The notes under the pieces were generated by a model. That model saw nothing but the letters and a program-made list of their open reading frames with translations, had not been told where the DNA came from and ran no database searches. Shown here one piece after another: positions 1 through 7,176 of a DNA stretch of 23,267 bases (positions within the stretch are counted from its first letter, which is position 1; each line of letters begins with the position of its first letter). The stretch lies in the NCBI RefSeq assembly GCF_028206995.1, contig NZ_JAQLFL010000020.1:1-23267 (forward strand), given 5' to 3'. Origin of the DNA: Collinsella aerofaciens (GTDB taxonomy: Bacteria > Actinomycetota > Coriobacteriia > Coriobacteriales > Coriobacteriaceae). A program made the translations under genes and the position numbers.

Positions 1-1
1 T

Positions 2-88
2 CTTATGGTGTCGACGCCAATGGTATATGGGGGCATCATCGACGTCTTCAATACAGAAAATATCAGTGCGGAATGTTTTGGGAGGTAG
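2..88 (+). CDS. Possible 3' end of an unidentified gene entering from the left edge
   Basis: An open frame runs in from the window edge and stops with TAG at 86-88. Its 28 residues end in a composition that looks like a normal protein tail (GGIIDVFNTENISAECFGR). I do not recognise a family and too little is visible to assign a function. The other two plus-strand frames here are also open for a while, so the frame choice is uncertain. About 160 bases without an evident gene follow before the LacI-type gene. Confidence 0.25.
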   Translation, partial: LMVSTPMVYGGIIDVFNTENISAECFGR

Positions 89-194
89 CCCAAACAGCCC
101 CGGCTGGGTCCTGTGTAGTCACCCTTTAGGCGGAACTCTCCTAATTATTTGGATGAGTCGTTTACTTACTTGTACTGTTACCGTCATCCCGCTG

Positions 195-222
195 TTGTTG
201 GGGTATGCTTTGTTCGTATGTA
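195..222 (+). promoter_or_regulatory. Candidate promoter of the LacI-type gene
   Basis: TTGTTG at 195-200 and TATGTA at 217-222 are separated by 16 bases and lie about 30 bases before the LacI start codon. The operator-like site at 218-234 covers the -10, which fits autorepression. This is a sequence-pattern prediction only. Confidence 0.4.
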
Positions 223-234
223 AACGTATGACAT
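218..234. promoter_or_regulatory. LacI-type operator, autoregulatory
   Basis: ATGTAAACGTATGACAT is an imperfect palindrome with a central CG, typical of LacI/GalR operators. It resembles the sites at 1366-1382 and 1384-1400 before the hydrolase gene (shared pattern TGTnAAACGTTTGACA), so the same regulator probably binds all of them. It overlaps the predicted -10 and ends 19 bases before the LacI start codon. Confidence 0.55.
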
Positions 235-253
235 GTTGATGGGGGAGGGTGCT

Positions 254-1264
254 ATGGCTCGCGAGAGTGCTCGTTCTAAGGATACGGCTAAGCCTGGCAT
301 CAAGGAAGTTGCGGCGGTGGCGGGGGTTTCGCCTACTACGGTATCTCGTGTGCTTAATAATCGTGGCTATATTAGCCAAGAGACCCGCGATAAGGTCCAT
401 GCCGCGATGAAGCGCATCAACTATACGCCCAACGATATCGCTCGTGCCATGCTCAACGGTCGCCTGAATCTTATCGGTATGATCGTCCCCTATGTCAGCA
501 GTCCGTTTCATGCCCAAGTGGTTCAAGTCATTGAGCATACCCTGGCCGAAAACGGTTTTAAGATGCTGCTGTGCAATAGCGCCAATCGACCCGAGCTTGA
601 GCGCTCTTATATCGACATGCTTCGACGCAATATGGTTGATGGCGTCATCGTCAACTCGCTTAATATCGGTGCCGAGGCGTATGCCGAGATGGGCTTGAGT
701 CTGGTTGGTATCGACTGCGACCTTGGCGAAGCCTCTGTTCAGATTGCGAGCGACAGCTATAGCATCGGCGAACTTGCCACGCGTCGCCTGATCGATGACG
801 GATGTTCACGCATCCTGTGCCTGCGCAGCAATAGCCGCATGCGCATGCCTGCCAATAAGCGTACCGATGCCTACCTCGATGTTGTTGAGCAGGCCGGTTT
901 GCCCGCGCTTGTCCGTGAGGTCGAGTTCGTTAAGCCCGACGACGAAAAGAGTGCGGTCGTTGCGAAGATCCTCGATGAGAACCCCGATATTGACGGCATC
1001 TTTGCGGGAGACGACACGATGGCGGCTATCTGTCTTAACGTGATGAAGCAGCGCGGCTTGAGCGCTCCGGGCGATATTAAGGTCGTGGGCGCGGATGGTG
1101 CCCGCCGCACTATGACGTTTATGCCTGACTTAACAACCGTTCGCCAAGATATCGATCGCATCGGAGAGCTCGCGGCGCAATCCATCATTGCTCTTATTAA
1201 CGGCGAAAAGCCCGAATCGAATATCAAGCTCCCCGTTGAACTCATTGAGGGTAAAACCGCGTAG
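254..1264 (+). CDS. LacI/GalR-family transcriptional regulator of the sucrose locus
   Basis: A 336-residue DNA-binding repressor, normal length for LacI/GalR. The N-terminal helix-turn-helix and hinge occupy about residues 16-70 (IKEVAAVAGVSPTTVSRVLN, then NYTPNDIARAM). The rest is a periplasmic-binding-protein-like effector domain ending in the usual DGARRTMTFMPDLTTVRQD segment. I chose ATG 254 over the upstream ATG at 233 because GGGGGAGGG at 241-249 gives it a ribosome site. It lies directly upstream of a GH32-like hydrolase, a sucrose-type PTS permease and a sucrose-6-phosphate hydrolase, and matching operators lie before itself and before the hydrolase. It is therefore inferred to be the local repressor, probably released by sucrose 6-phosphate or fructose. 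The effector cannot be read from the sequence. Confidence 0.92.
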   Translation: MARESARSKDTAKPGIKEVAAVAGVSPTTVSRVLNNRGYISQETRDKVHAAMKRINYTPNDIARAMLNGRLNLIGMIVPYVSSPFHAQVVQVIEHTLAENGFKMLLCNSANRPELERSYIDMLRRNMVDGVIVNSLNIGAEAYAEMGLSLVGIDCDLGEASVQIASDSYSIGELATRRLIDDGCSRILCLRSNSRMRMPANKRTDAYLDVVEQAGLPALVREVEFVKPDDEKSAVVAKILDENPDIDGIFAGDDTMAAICLNVMKQRGLSAPGDIKVVGADGARRTMTFMPDLTTVRQDIDRIGELAAQSIIALINGEKPESNIKLPVELIEGKTA

Positions 1265-1320
1265 TTCATCCCGTGCCAAAAGAATTCCTCAAACACCTCT
1301 GATGACCGTTCGCCGGCATA

Positions 1321-1335
1321 TGTCAACCGTTTGCC
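1321..1335. promoter_or_regulatory. Weak upstream LacI-type operator
   Basis: TGTCAACCGTTTGCC resembles the two stronger sites downstream, with a CG centre and TGTCAA/TTTG halves. Its centre is 46 bp before the centre of the site at 1366-1382. It could be an auxiliary operator for looping, but the right half is degenerate. Confidence 0.35.
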
Positions 1336-1365
1336 GACGACTGGAACTGCGAAAAGACGTATTGG

Positions 1366-1400
1366 TGTAAAAACGTTTGACATATGAAAACGATTGACAT
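1366..1400. promoter_or_regulatory. Tandem LacI-type operators before the hydrolase gene
   Basis: TGTAAAAACGTTTGACA (1366-1382) and ATGAAAACGATTGACAT (1384-1400) are two CG-centred operator-like sites whose centres are 17 bp apart. They cover the -35 and spacer of the predicted promoter at 1377-1405, so binding should block RNA polymerase. Confidence 0.65.
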
Positions 1401-1405
1401 ATCTT
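1377..1405 (+). promoter_or_regulatory. Promoter of the beta-fructoside operon
   Basis: A consensus -35 TTGACA (1377-1382) is followed after 17 bases by TATCTT (1400-1405). The start codon of the hydrolase lies 44 bases downstream with an AAAGGAAG ribosome site. The -35 sits inside the tandem operators. Confidence 0.65.
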
Positions 1406-1448
1406 GCAGTTGTACCGAGTTAGTATCTCGTGAGAAAGGAAGTCTCGG

Positions 1449-2831
1449 ATGCACAAGGTGTATTACCAGCCTGAGGGAATTTGGGTAGGCGACATCATGC
1501 CGTACGGCGAGGACGGCACGTTCTATCTCTATCATCAGCGTGACACGCGAAACCCCGGACCTTTCGGAGAGCCGTTTGGCTGGGCACTCGCGACAACCAA
1601 GGACTTCGTCAATTACAAGGACTTTGGCGAGAGCCTTGAGCGTGGCGGCGACGAGGAAGTCGACCAGTATGTTTATGCCGGCACGGTGTTTAAGGTGGGC
1701 GACAAGTACCATGCGCTCTACACTGGTTGCAATCGCGATAAGGTCCGCGCACGCTTGATGAAGCAGGTTCTTCTTCACGCAACGAGTGACGACGCCGTCA
1801 AGTGGGAGAAGAACATCGCCGAGACGCTGCTTCCGCCCCAGGAAGGTTACGATGACCGCAACTGGCGCGATCCCTTTGTGCTTTGGGATGAGGAGAACGA
1901 AGAGTACATGCTCATCCTCGGCACGCGCGTGGGCGAGGACAAGCGTCTGATGACCGGGCGTCTGGTCAAGTTCACCTCCAAGGACCTGGATACCTGGGAG
2001 TTCCAGGGCGACTGGTGGAATCCGGGCCTTTACACCATGTTCGAGATGCCTGATCTCTTTAAGATGGGCGACTGGTGGTATCTGGTGTTCTCCGAGTACA
2101 GTGATGGCAACAAGACCCGTTACCGCATGTCTCGCTCCATCAACGGTCCTTGGATCACTCCTGCTGACGATTCATTCGATGGCCGCGCGTACTATGCCGC
2201 GCGTACCGCATTTGATGGCGAGCGCCGCGTTCTCTTTGGTTGGGTTCCTACGCGTGACGAGGGTGGCGATCCCAGCTCTTACCTGTGGGGTGGCACCTTT
2301 ATGCCTCTCGAGATCGTTCAGCGTGCCGACGGAACGCTCGGCACCAAGCTCCCTGACAGCATGCTTGGCGCCTTTGGCGAGGCTAAGGCAGTCGAGGCCT
2401 TTGAGCTTTCCTGCGAGTCGGGCAAGGTCGAGCAGGTGCTCGCCGCGGATGCCGGTTCCACCTATATGCTCGATGCCGACATCGAGCTCGCCGGTGACGC
2501 TGCCGGCTTCTCGGTGAAGCTTGCCGAGGACGCCGAGTCCGGTCTTGCCTATGAGTTCCGCGCCAACCTGCGTGAGGGCAAGCTCGAGTTTATGGCGGCC
2601 CCCCAGTATCCGTGGTTCCAGGTCAACAACATGGGCCTCGAGCGTCCGTTGTTCTTTAAGGGCGAGGGCACTCATCATGTGCGTCTGGTCGTTGACGACG
2701 ATATCGCGACCATCTTTGTCGATGATGTTGCGCTTAACGCGCGCTTCTGCAATAAGCAGGGCCAGGGTGTGGCACTGACGGTCACCGACGGTACGCTCAA
2801 GTGCGCAAATGCAACGATCGCGTCTCTGTAA
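1449..2831 (+). CDS. Atypical GH32-like beta-fructosidase-superfamily hydrolase
   Basis: A 460-residue cytoplasmic protein with no signal peptide. The N-terminal half has the layout of a clan GH-J five-bladed propeller: WVGDIMPY (candidate nucleophile Asp15), WRDPF (Arg140-Asp141-Pro142) and FEMPDLF (candidate acid/base Glu199). These correspond in order to the NDPNG, RDP and ECP motifs of GH32, but the first motif is not the canonical WLNDPNG and the Cys of ECP is Met. Residues from about 310 look like the C-terminal beta-sandwich. It lies between the LacI gene and a sucrose-type PTS gene, behind tandem operators, with start ATG 1449 after AAAGGAAG. A role in hydrolysing a phosphorylated fructoside imported by the permease is inferred. 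The precise substrate is unknown, and a canonical sucrose-6-phosphate hydrolase is encoded 1.6 kb downstream. Confidence 0.8.
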   Translation: MHKVYYQPEGIWVGDIMPYGEDGTFYLYHQRDTRNPGPFGEPFGWALATTKDFVNYKDFGESLERGGDEEVDQYVYAGTVFKVGDKYHALYTGCNRDKVRARLMKQVLLHATSDDAVKWEKNIAETLLPPQEGYDDRNWRDPFVLWDEENEEYMLILGTRVGEDKRLMTGRLVKFTSKDLDTWEFQGDWWNPGLYTMFEMPDLFKMGDWWYLVFSEYSDGNKTRYRMSRSINGPWITPADDSFDGRAYYAARTAFDGERRVLFGWVPTRDEGGDPSSYLWGGTFMPLEIVQRADGTLGTKLPDSMLGAFGEAKAVEAFELSCESGKVEQVLAADAGSTYMLDADIELAGDAAGFSVKLAEDAESGLAYEFRANLREGKLEFMAAPQYPWFQVNNMGLERPLFFKGEGTHHVRLVVDDDIATIFVDDVALNARFCNKQGQGVALTVTDGTLKCANATIASL

Positions 2832-2835
2832 TGGC

Positions 2836-2853
2836 ATCAAAACGTTTTATGAT
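2836..2853. promoter_or_regulatory. Internal operator-like palindrome before the PTS gene
   Basis: ATCAAAACGTTTTATGAT contains the perfect 10-bp palindrome AAAACGTTTT with the same CG centre as the upstream operators. It sits in the short gap between the hydrolase stop codon and the permease start. It could be an internal operator or roadblock, or could bind a different LacI-family protein. Confidence 0.4.
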
Positions 2854-2876
2854 TTCGTAAGGGAATGGAGAGGAAC

Positions 2877-4328
2877 ATGGACTACAAAGTAGTGTCTCAG
2901 CAAGTCGTCGATAACGTCGGCGGTCTGGAGAACATCGAGGGCGCCACGCATTGCGTTACGCGTCTGCGTCTGGTGCTCAAGGATACGAGCAAGTACAACA
3001 AGGCCGAGCTCGAGAACATCGATGGCGTCAAGGGCGTGCTGTACAACAGCGGCCAGCTCATGATCATCTTCGGTACCGGTACCGTCAACAAGGTCTACGA
3101 TGAGTTTATGGCTCTGACGGGCGTTAAGGAGATCAGCGCTTCCGAGGTCAAGGGCGCCGAGGCGGACAAGAAGGGCAAGTTCTTCTCGGTCCTCAAGGTA
3201 TTCTCGGATATCTTTATCCCCATCATTCCCGCTTTCGTCGGCGCTGCTATCATCATCGGCCTTAAGTCGCTGATCGTTGCCAACGGCCTCTTTGGCATGG
3301 AGGGTAGCCTTGCCGACCACAGCGAGTTCCTCAAGAACCTCGCAAGCTTCTTTGCCATTATCGCCACCACGTTTGACTACCTGCCTGTCCTGGTTATGTA
3401 CAGCGCGGTGAAGCGTTTTGGCGGTAACCCGATTCTGGGCATCCTCGTCGGTATCGTCATGGTTCACCCGAGCCTTATGAACCGCAACACGTTCGTTATG
3501 GATCCGACGGGTGCTGAGTACTGGAACTTTGGTCCGCTCTCCATTCCCATGGTTGCTTTCCAGGGCGGCGTGTTCCCTGCAATCCTGACTGCCTGGTTTA
3601 TGGCCAAGGTCGAAAAGATTGCCCAGAAGTACATCCCCGAGGTCGTCTCGTTTGTCTTTGTCCCGACCGTTACCCTGATTCTTGCTAACGTTGCCCTGTT
3701 CACCGTGTTCGGCCCGCTCGGCAACCTGATCGGCGACGTCCTCGCTGGCGTAATCGATGTCCTGTACAACAGGATGGGCGTCTTTGGCGCCTTTGTCTTC
3801 GCCGCGTTCCTGCAGCCGCTCGTCGTTACCGGTACGCATCAGTTCATCCAGGGTATTGAGGCCAACCTCGTTGCCACGACCGGCTTCAACTACATCCAGG
3901 CCATCTGGTCGGTTTCCATCATCGCCCAGGGCGGCGGCGCCATCGGCATGTATCTCATCCACAAGAAGCACTCCAAAGAGCGCAACATCTGCATGTCGTC
4001 CTTTATCCCGACGCTGGTCGGTATCTCCGAGCCCGCAATCTTTGCTGCAAACATGCGCTACTCGATCATCCCGTTCGTCTGCGCTTGCATCGGTGCAGGC
4101 TGCGGCGGTGCCTTCGTGAAGCTCTTTGAGGTGCGCGCTATCGGTCAGGGTCTGACCGGTGTGCTTGGCCTGCTCATCGTTACGCCCGAGACGCTCGTGT
4201 GGTATGTGGCCGGCAATCTCATCGCCTTTATCGTGCCGATCGTCTTGATCTTTGCCTACAACAAGGCAAAGGGCGTGCCGACCACCGATGAAGAGGGCGC
4301 TGGCGCTGGCTTCGACGTTAGCTTCTAG
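2877..4328 (+). CDS. Sucrose-type PTS permease, EIIBC
   Basis: A 483-residue membrane protein that imports and phosphorylates a sugar, using phosphate relayed from EI and HPr. The EIIB domain covers about residues 1-85 with the phosphorylated cysteine Cys26 in ATHCVTRLRL. After a linker, the EIIC domain spans about 100-465 with many hydrophobic segments and the conserved GISEPAIF motif. No EIIA domain is present, as in ScrA-type proteins, so a separate glucose-type EIIA must supply phosphate. I chose ATG 2877 over 2865 because GGAGAGGA at 2867-2874 is its ribosome site. It follows the GH32-like gene by 45 bases in the same direction and precedes a sucrose-6-phosphate hydrolase, which makes sucrose or a short beta-fructoside the likely substrate. 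The glucose/maltose/trehalose branches of this family are less likely in this context. Confidence 0.9.
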   Translation: MDYKVVSQQVVDNVGGLENIEGATHCVTRLRLVLKDTSKYNKAELENIDGVKGVLYNSGQLMIIFGTGTVNKVYDEFMALTGVKEISASEVKGAEADKKGKFFSVLKVFSDIFIPIIPAFVGAAIIIGLKSLIVANGLFGMEGSLADHSEFLKNLASFFAIIATTFDYLPVLVMYSAVKRFGGNPILGILVGIVMVHPSLMNRNTFVMDPTGAEYWNFGPLSIPMVAFQGGVFPAILTAWFMAKVEKIAQKYIPEVVSFVFVPTVTLILANVALFTVFGPLGNLIGDVLAGVIDVLYNRMGVFGAFVFAAFLQPLVVTGTHQFIQGIEANLVATTGFNYIQAIWSVSIIAQGGGAIGMYLIHKKHSKERNICMSSFIPTLVGISEPAIFAANMRYSIIPFVCACIGAGCGGAFVKLFEVRAIGQGLTGVLGLLIVTPETLVWYVAGNLIAFIVPIVLIFAYNKAKGVPTTDEEGAGAGFDVSF

Positions 4329-4367
4329 TTGAGCCGTTCAGCGTAATCTGAGGATAAGTCCATTTGA

Positions 4368-4405
4368 GGAAGGGCGTTCGACTCGTGTGAGTCGAGCGTC
4401 CTTCC
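4368..4405 (+). terminator. Strong intercistronic hairpin between permease and hydrolase
   Basis: A 17-bp stem (4368-4384 with 4389-4405) with only G-U wobbles closes a GTGT loop. It lies about 40 bases after the permease stop and 25 bases before the sucrose-6-phosphate hydrolase start. It lacks a clear T-tract, so it may be a partial terminator or an mRNA-stabilising or processing hairpin that sets different levels for the two genes. Confidence 0.6.
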
Positions 4406-4429
4406 CCATAGACGAGAAAGTCAACGGCG

Positions 4430-5872
4430 ATGTTTAATCAAAAAAATAAGGTGACACGCGCGGACTATGAGCAGTGGCGAGCTGGACAGGACGAGACGGC
4501 GGCTCGCATCGCGTCCGACCCCGATAGGCTCCTGTTCCATGTGGAGCCTGAGCTTGGCTGGCTCAACGACCCCAACGGTTTGGTTCAGATTGGTGATACG
4601 TATCACATCTATCATCAATACGATCCGTTCGATGCTGCGCATGGCGGTCCAGTGCTTTGGAACCATCTGACGACAAAGGATTTTGTGACCTACGAGAATC
4701 ACGGTCCCGTGCTGTTTCCCGATTCCGATTTGGATTCGAGTGGAGCGTATTCTGGTTCTGCCTTTGTACGTGATGGTAAGATTCACTACTTCTATACCGG
4801 CAACGTCAAGCATTTTGACCGCGATGATTACGACTACGTGTTGACGGGCCGTGAGCAAAACCAAATTCATATGGTTGCCGAGAATCCCGACGAATTGGGC
4901 GAGAAGCGCATGGCTGTTGGGCCGGTCGATTACCCCGACGATATCGGTACGCACGTGCGCGACCCCAAAATCCTTGAACACGACGGTATCTACTACATGG
5001 TTCTCGGCGCTCGTACGAAAGACAATCGTGGCTGCGTGCTTGTCTATGCCTCGCACGATCTAGAGGACTGGAGCTATGCGACGCGCATTGAGCCGGGCGA
5101 GAAGTTTGGCTTTATGTGGGAGTGCCCTGATCTATTTGAGCTTGATGGCGAGCTTATTCTCGTTTGCTGTCCGCAGGGTGTGCCCGCCGATGGTTGGTGT
5201 TACCGCAATCCGCACCAGTGCGTGTGGTTCTCCATCGAGGCCGATTGGGAGGCGCCGAGCTTTAAGATCACCGGGCAGGGCATGCCCCCGATGGTCGATG
5301 CCGGCTTTGATTTCTACGCACCGCAGTCCTTTGAGGATGCTGCGGGTCGGCGTTTGATGATCGGGTGGTCTGGTTGCCCCGATGCGACGGCAGAAAACCC
5401 GACGGTGGCACGCGGGTGGCAGTGCGCGTTGACGGTGCCGCGAGAGCTGAGCATACGCGATGGTAAGCTCTGTCAGCAGCCGGCGCACGAGATTGAGAAG
5501 GTGCGCGGCGACTGCGTTCGCGCGACAGGCGGTGAAACCGTTGAGGAGCCGGGCCGCCTGTTTGATCTTGTGGTTTCCTGTGAGGGCGCCAAGATGGTCG
5601 AGCTCGAAATCCGCAAGGGTGTCTTTGTGCGTTATACGGACGGGATGCTTACCCTCGATATGGGTGACGAAGGCTATGGGCGCGACCAGAGGTCGATTGA
5701 GCTCGGCGAGCTTCGCGACCTACGCGTGCTTTCGGACACTACGATGGTCGAGATTTTTGCAAATGGCGGCGAGGCGGCACTTACGAGCCGTACCTATTCG
5801 CCGGCGGTTCCGGCGATGGAGCTGCACGCCGAGGGTGCGGTATCGATGAATTTCTACCGCCTCGTGCATTAA
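4430..5872 (+). CDS. scrB: Sucrose-6-phosphate hydrolase, GH32
   Basis: A 480-residue cytoplasmic invertase that splits sucrose 6-phosphate into glucose 6-phosphate and fructose. All GH32 catalytic motifs are present: WLNDPNG with nucleophile Asp47, the transition-state stabiliser in VRDPK (Asp178), and MWECPD with acid/base Glu231. The WNH and SGSA substrate-pocket motifs are also there. A beta-sandwich follows from about residue 345 and ends in the usual ALTSRTY/MNFYRL region. The length matches the ScrB/SacA family. The start is ATG 4430; its ribosome site (GAGAAAG about 10 bases upstream) is only moderate. It is the last gene of the locus and is separated from the PTS gene by a strong hairpin. 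Together they form a complete uptake-and-cleavage route for sucrose. Confidence 0.93.
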   Translation: MFNQKNKVTRADYEQWRAGQDETAARIASDPDRLLFHVEPELGWLNDPNGLVQIGDTYHIYHQYDPFDAAHGGPVLWNHLTTKDFVTYENHGPVLFPDSDLDSSGAYSGSAFVRDGKIHYFYTGNVKHFDRDDYDYVLTGREQNQIHMVAENPDELGEKRMAVGPVDYPDDIGTHVRDPKILEHDGIYYMVLGARTKDNRGCVLVYASHDLEDWSYATRIEPGEKFGFMWECPDLFELDGELILVCCPQGVPADGWCYRNPHQCVWFSIEADWEAPSFKITGQGMPPMVDAGFDFYAPQSFEDAAGRRLMIGWSGCPDATAENPTVARGWQCALTVPRELSIRDGKLCQQPAHEIEKVRGDCVRATGGETVEEPGRLFDLVVSCEGAKMVELEIRKGVFVRYTDGMLTLDMGDEGYGRDQRSIELGELRDLRVLSDTTMVEIFANGGEAALTSRTYSPAVPAMELHAEGAVSMNFYRLVH

Positions 5873-5991
5873 CCGTGCATGGAGTACGATTGGACTTGCT
5901 GGGCGGAATGTGTCGCAGTTACCGCGGCCAGCTACCGTTTATCGCGTATAGCGACCGTTTGCGGAATAAGTAACACTCCTTAATAAACCGT

Positions 5992-6120
5992 GTAGAATCT
6001 CAGGATGCACGGAGTTTTCCAGGGAGACGCTGTCCTTTGTTGTGTGCAAGGGGCGGCGTCTCTTTGGCGCTTGGACGCCGTTGTGCAACAGTGCGGCGGC
6101 GCGTGCCATGTATTGAAAAG
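5992..6120 (+). promoter_or_regulatory. Promoter and structured leader of the degV gene
   Basis: TAGAAT at 5992-5997 is a good -10; an alternative promoter is TTGCGG-16-TAATAA at 5959-5986. The leader that would follow contains competing stems. Segment 6056-6062 (GCGTCTC) can pair with 6024-6030 (GAGACGC), with CCTTTG/CAAGG stacked inside it, or the overlapping segment 6055-6060 (GGCGTC) can pair with 6074-6079 (GACGCC). A third weak hairpin is possible around GCCGTTGTGCAACAGTGCGGC. Mutually exclusive stems can act as a switch, but no known riboswitch class was recognised. Confidence 0.35.
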
Positions 6121-6147
6121 CCAATGTTGAGATGGGTCGTGATAATA

Positions 6148-7002
6148 ATGGGCAAGTACGTAATCGTGGTTGAGTCTGGGTCGGATGTGACGCCGGAGCT
6201 TTGCGAACGCTACGGCATCGTGCGCGTGCCCATGCATGTCATGATTGGTGACGAGACCGTCGAGGACGGCTCGATCGATCCGCTCGAGATTTATTCACGC
6301 TGCAACGAGTTTGGCGTAATGCCCAAGACCAGCGGCTGCGCGCCTGCGGATTTTGCTCACGTGTACGACCGTATCCATACCGAGCAGCCCGATGCGACCA
6401 TTCTGCATCTTGCGTACTCCGAGGCCACGACCTGCTCGCATCAGTCCTCCAAGATTGCAGCTAAGGGCCGCGACTACGTGTTCTCCATGGACACGCGCTT
6501 TGTCTCGGTGGGTCAGTCGCTTGTTGTCGTCGAGACCGCCAAATACATCGAGGCTCACCCCGATGCCACCGTCGACGAGATCTTTGCATTTACGAACTCC
6601 GTCATGGACCGTGTGCTGCTGGGCTTTGTTCCTACGGACCTTGCCTTCCTTAAGGCAGGCGGTCGTCTGTCCAACGTGGCATTCCTCGGTGCCCACCTGC
6701 TCAAGATTAAGCCCTGCATTGAGGTGACGGGCGGCAAGTTCGTGGCGACCAAGAAGTTCCGCGGTTCTATGCTCAAGTGCGCCCGTGCCTTTATTGACCA
6801 CATGGTTGCCAAGGGCGAGATCGACTACTCGCATATTGGCCTGGCGTATTCGGTGGGTCTTTCCGAGGAGTTGCGCGACGACATGGAAATCTATGCGCGC
6901 GACCTGGGCTTTAAGGACATTACCTGGACTCAGGTTGGTGGCGTCATCTCGAGCCACTGCGGCCCGACCGCCTTCGGTGCGGTGCTCACGCTTAAGGCGT
7001 AA
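6148..7002 (+). CDS. DegV-family fatty-acid-binding protein
   Basis: A 284-residue soluble protein of the DegV family, which bind fatty acids and in Firmicutes (FakB) present them to a fatty acid kinase. Family hallmarks seen are the N-terminal VVESGSDVTPE, PMHVMIGDE, KTSGCAP (the usual KTSQP/S position), LAYSEATTCSHQSS, FLKAGGRLSN and HCGPTAFG. I chose ATG 6148 because it places the family's usual first strand directly at the N-terminus; upstream in-frame starts at 6037 and 6124 would add about 37 or 8 unrelated residues. The ribosome site is weak. No FakA kinase gene is visible nearby, so partnership with a kinase elsewhere in the genome is inferred. Confidence 0.88.
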   Translation: MGKYVIVVESGSDVTPELCERYGIVRVPMHVMIGDETVEDGSIDPLEIYSRCNEFGVMPKTSGCAPADFAHVYDRIHTEQPDATILHLAYSEATTCSHQSSKIAAKGRDYVFSMDTRFVSVGQSLVVVETAKYIEAHPDATVDEIFAFTNSVMDRVLLGFVPTDLAFLKAGGRLSNVAFLGAHLLKIKPCIEVTGGKFVATKKFRGSMLKCARAFIDHMVAKGEIDYSHIGLAYSVGLSEELRDDMEIYARDLGFKDITWTQVGGVISSHCGPTAFGAVLTLKA

Positions 7003-7080
7003 AGGCCGCAGGTGAGCGTTCTTCAGCCTGACATCTCGACGTAGACCCCAGCCATGGTGATGGGGGATAGATTAAAACGT

Positions 7081-7129
7081 GCCATTCTAGCCCGAGACGT
7101 TTAAACGCAAGCGCATGGGCTAGAATGGC
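7081..7129. repeat. 13-bp inverted repeat before pflA, overlapping a -10 candidate
   Basis: GCCATTCTAGCCC (7081-7093) and GGGCTAGAATGGC (7117-7129) are exact reverse complements around a 23-base loop. The loop contains the perfect palindrome CGTTTAAACG (7098-7107). The right arm contains TAGAAT (7121-7126), a good -10 for pflA. It could be a terminator for degV, although no T-tract follows directly, or an operator controlling pflA. Confidence 0.55.
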
Positions 7130-7176
7130 TCTGGCATTTTAATTGGTTGCATCCAAGGAGAGGCAAGGTAGCGGGA

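Noticed and set aside
2847..3971. 374-codon minus-strand open frame opposite the PTS gene
   Set aside because: Its composition is Asp/Glu/Arg/His-rich with no family pattern, and the plus strand encodes a clear EIIBC protein; it is an antisense shadow of biased codon use.
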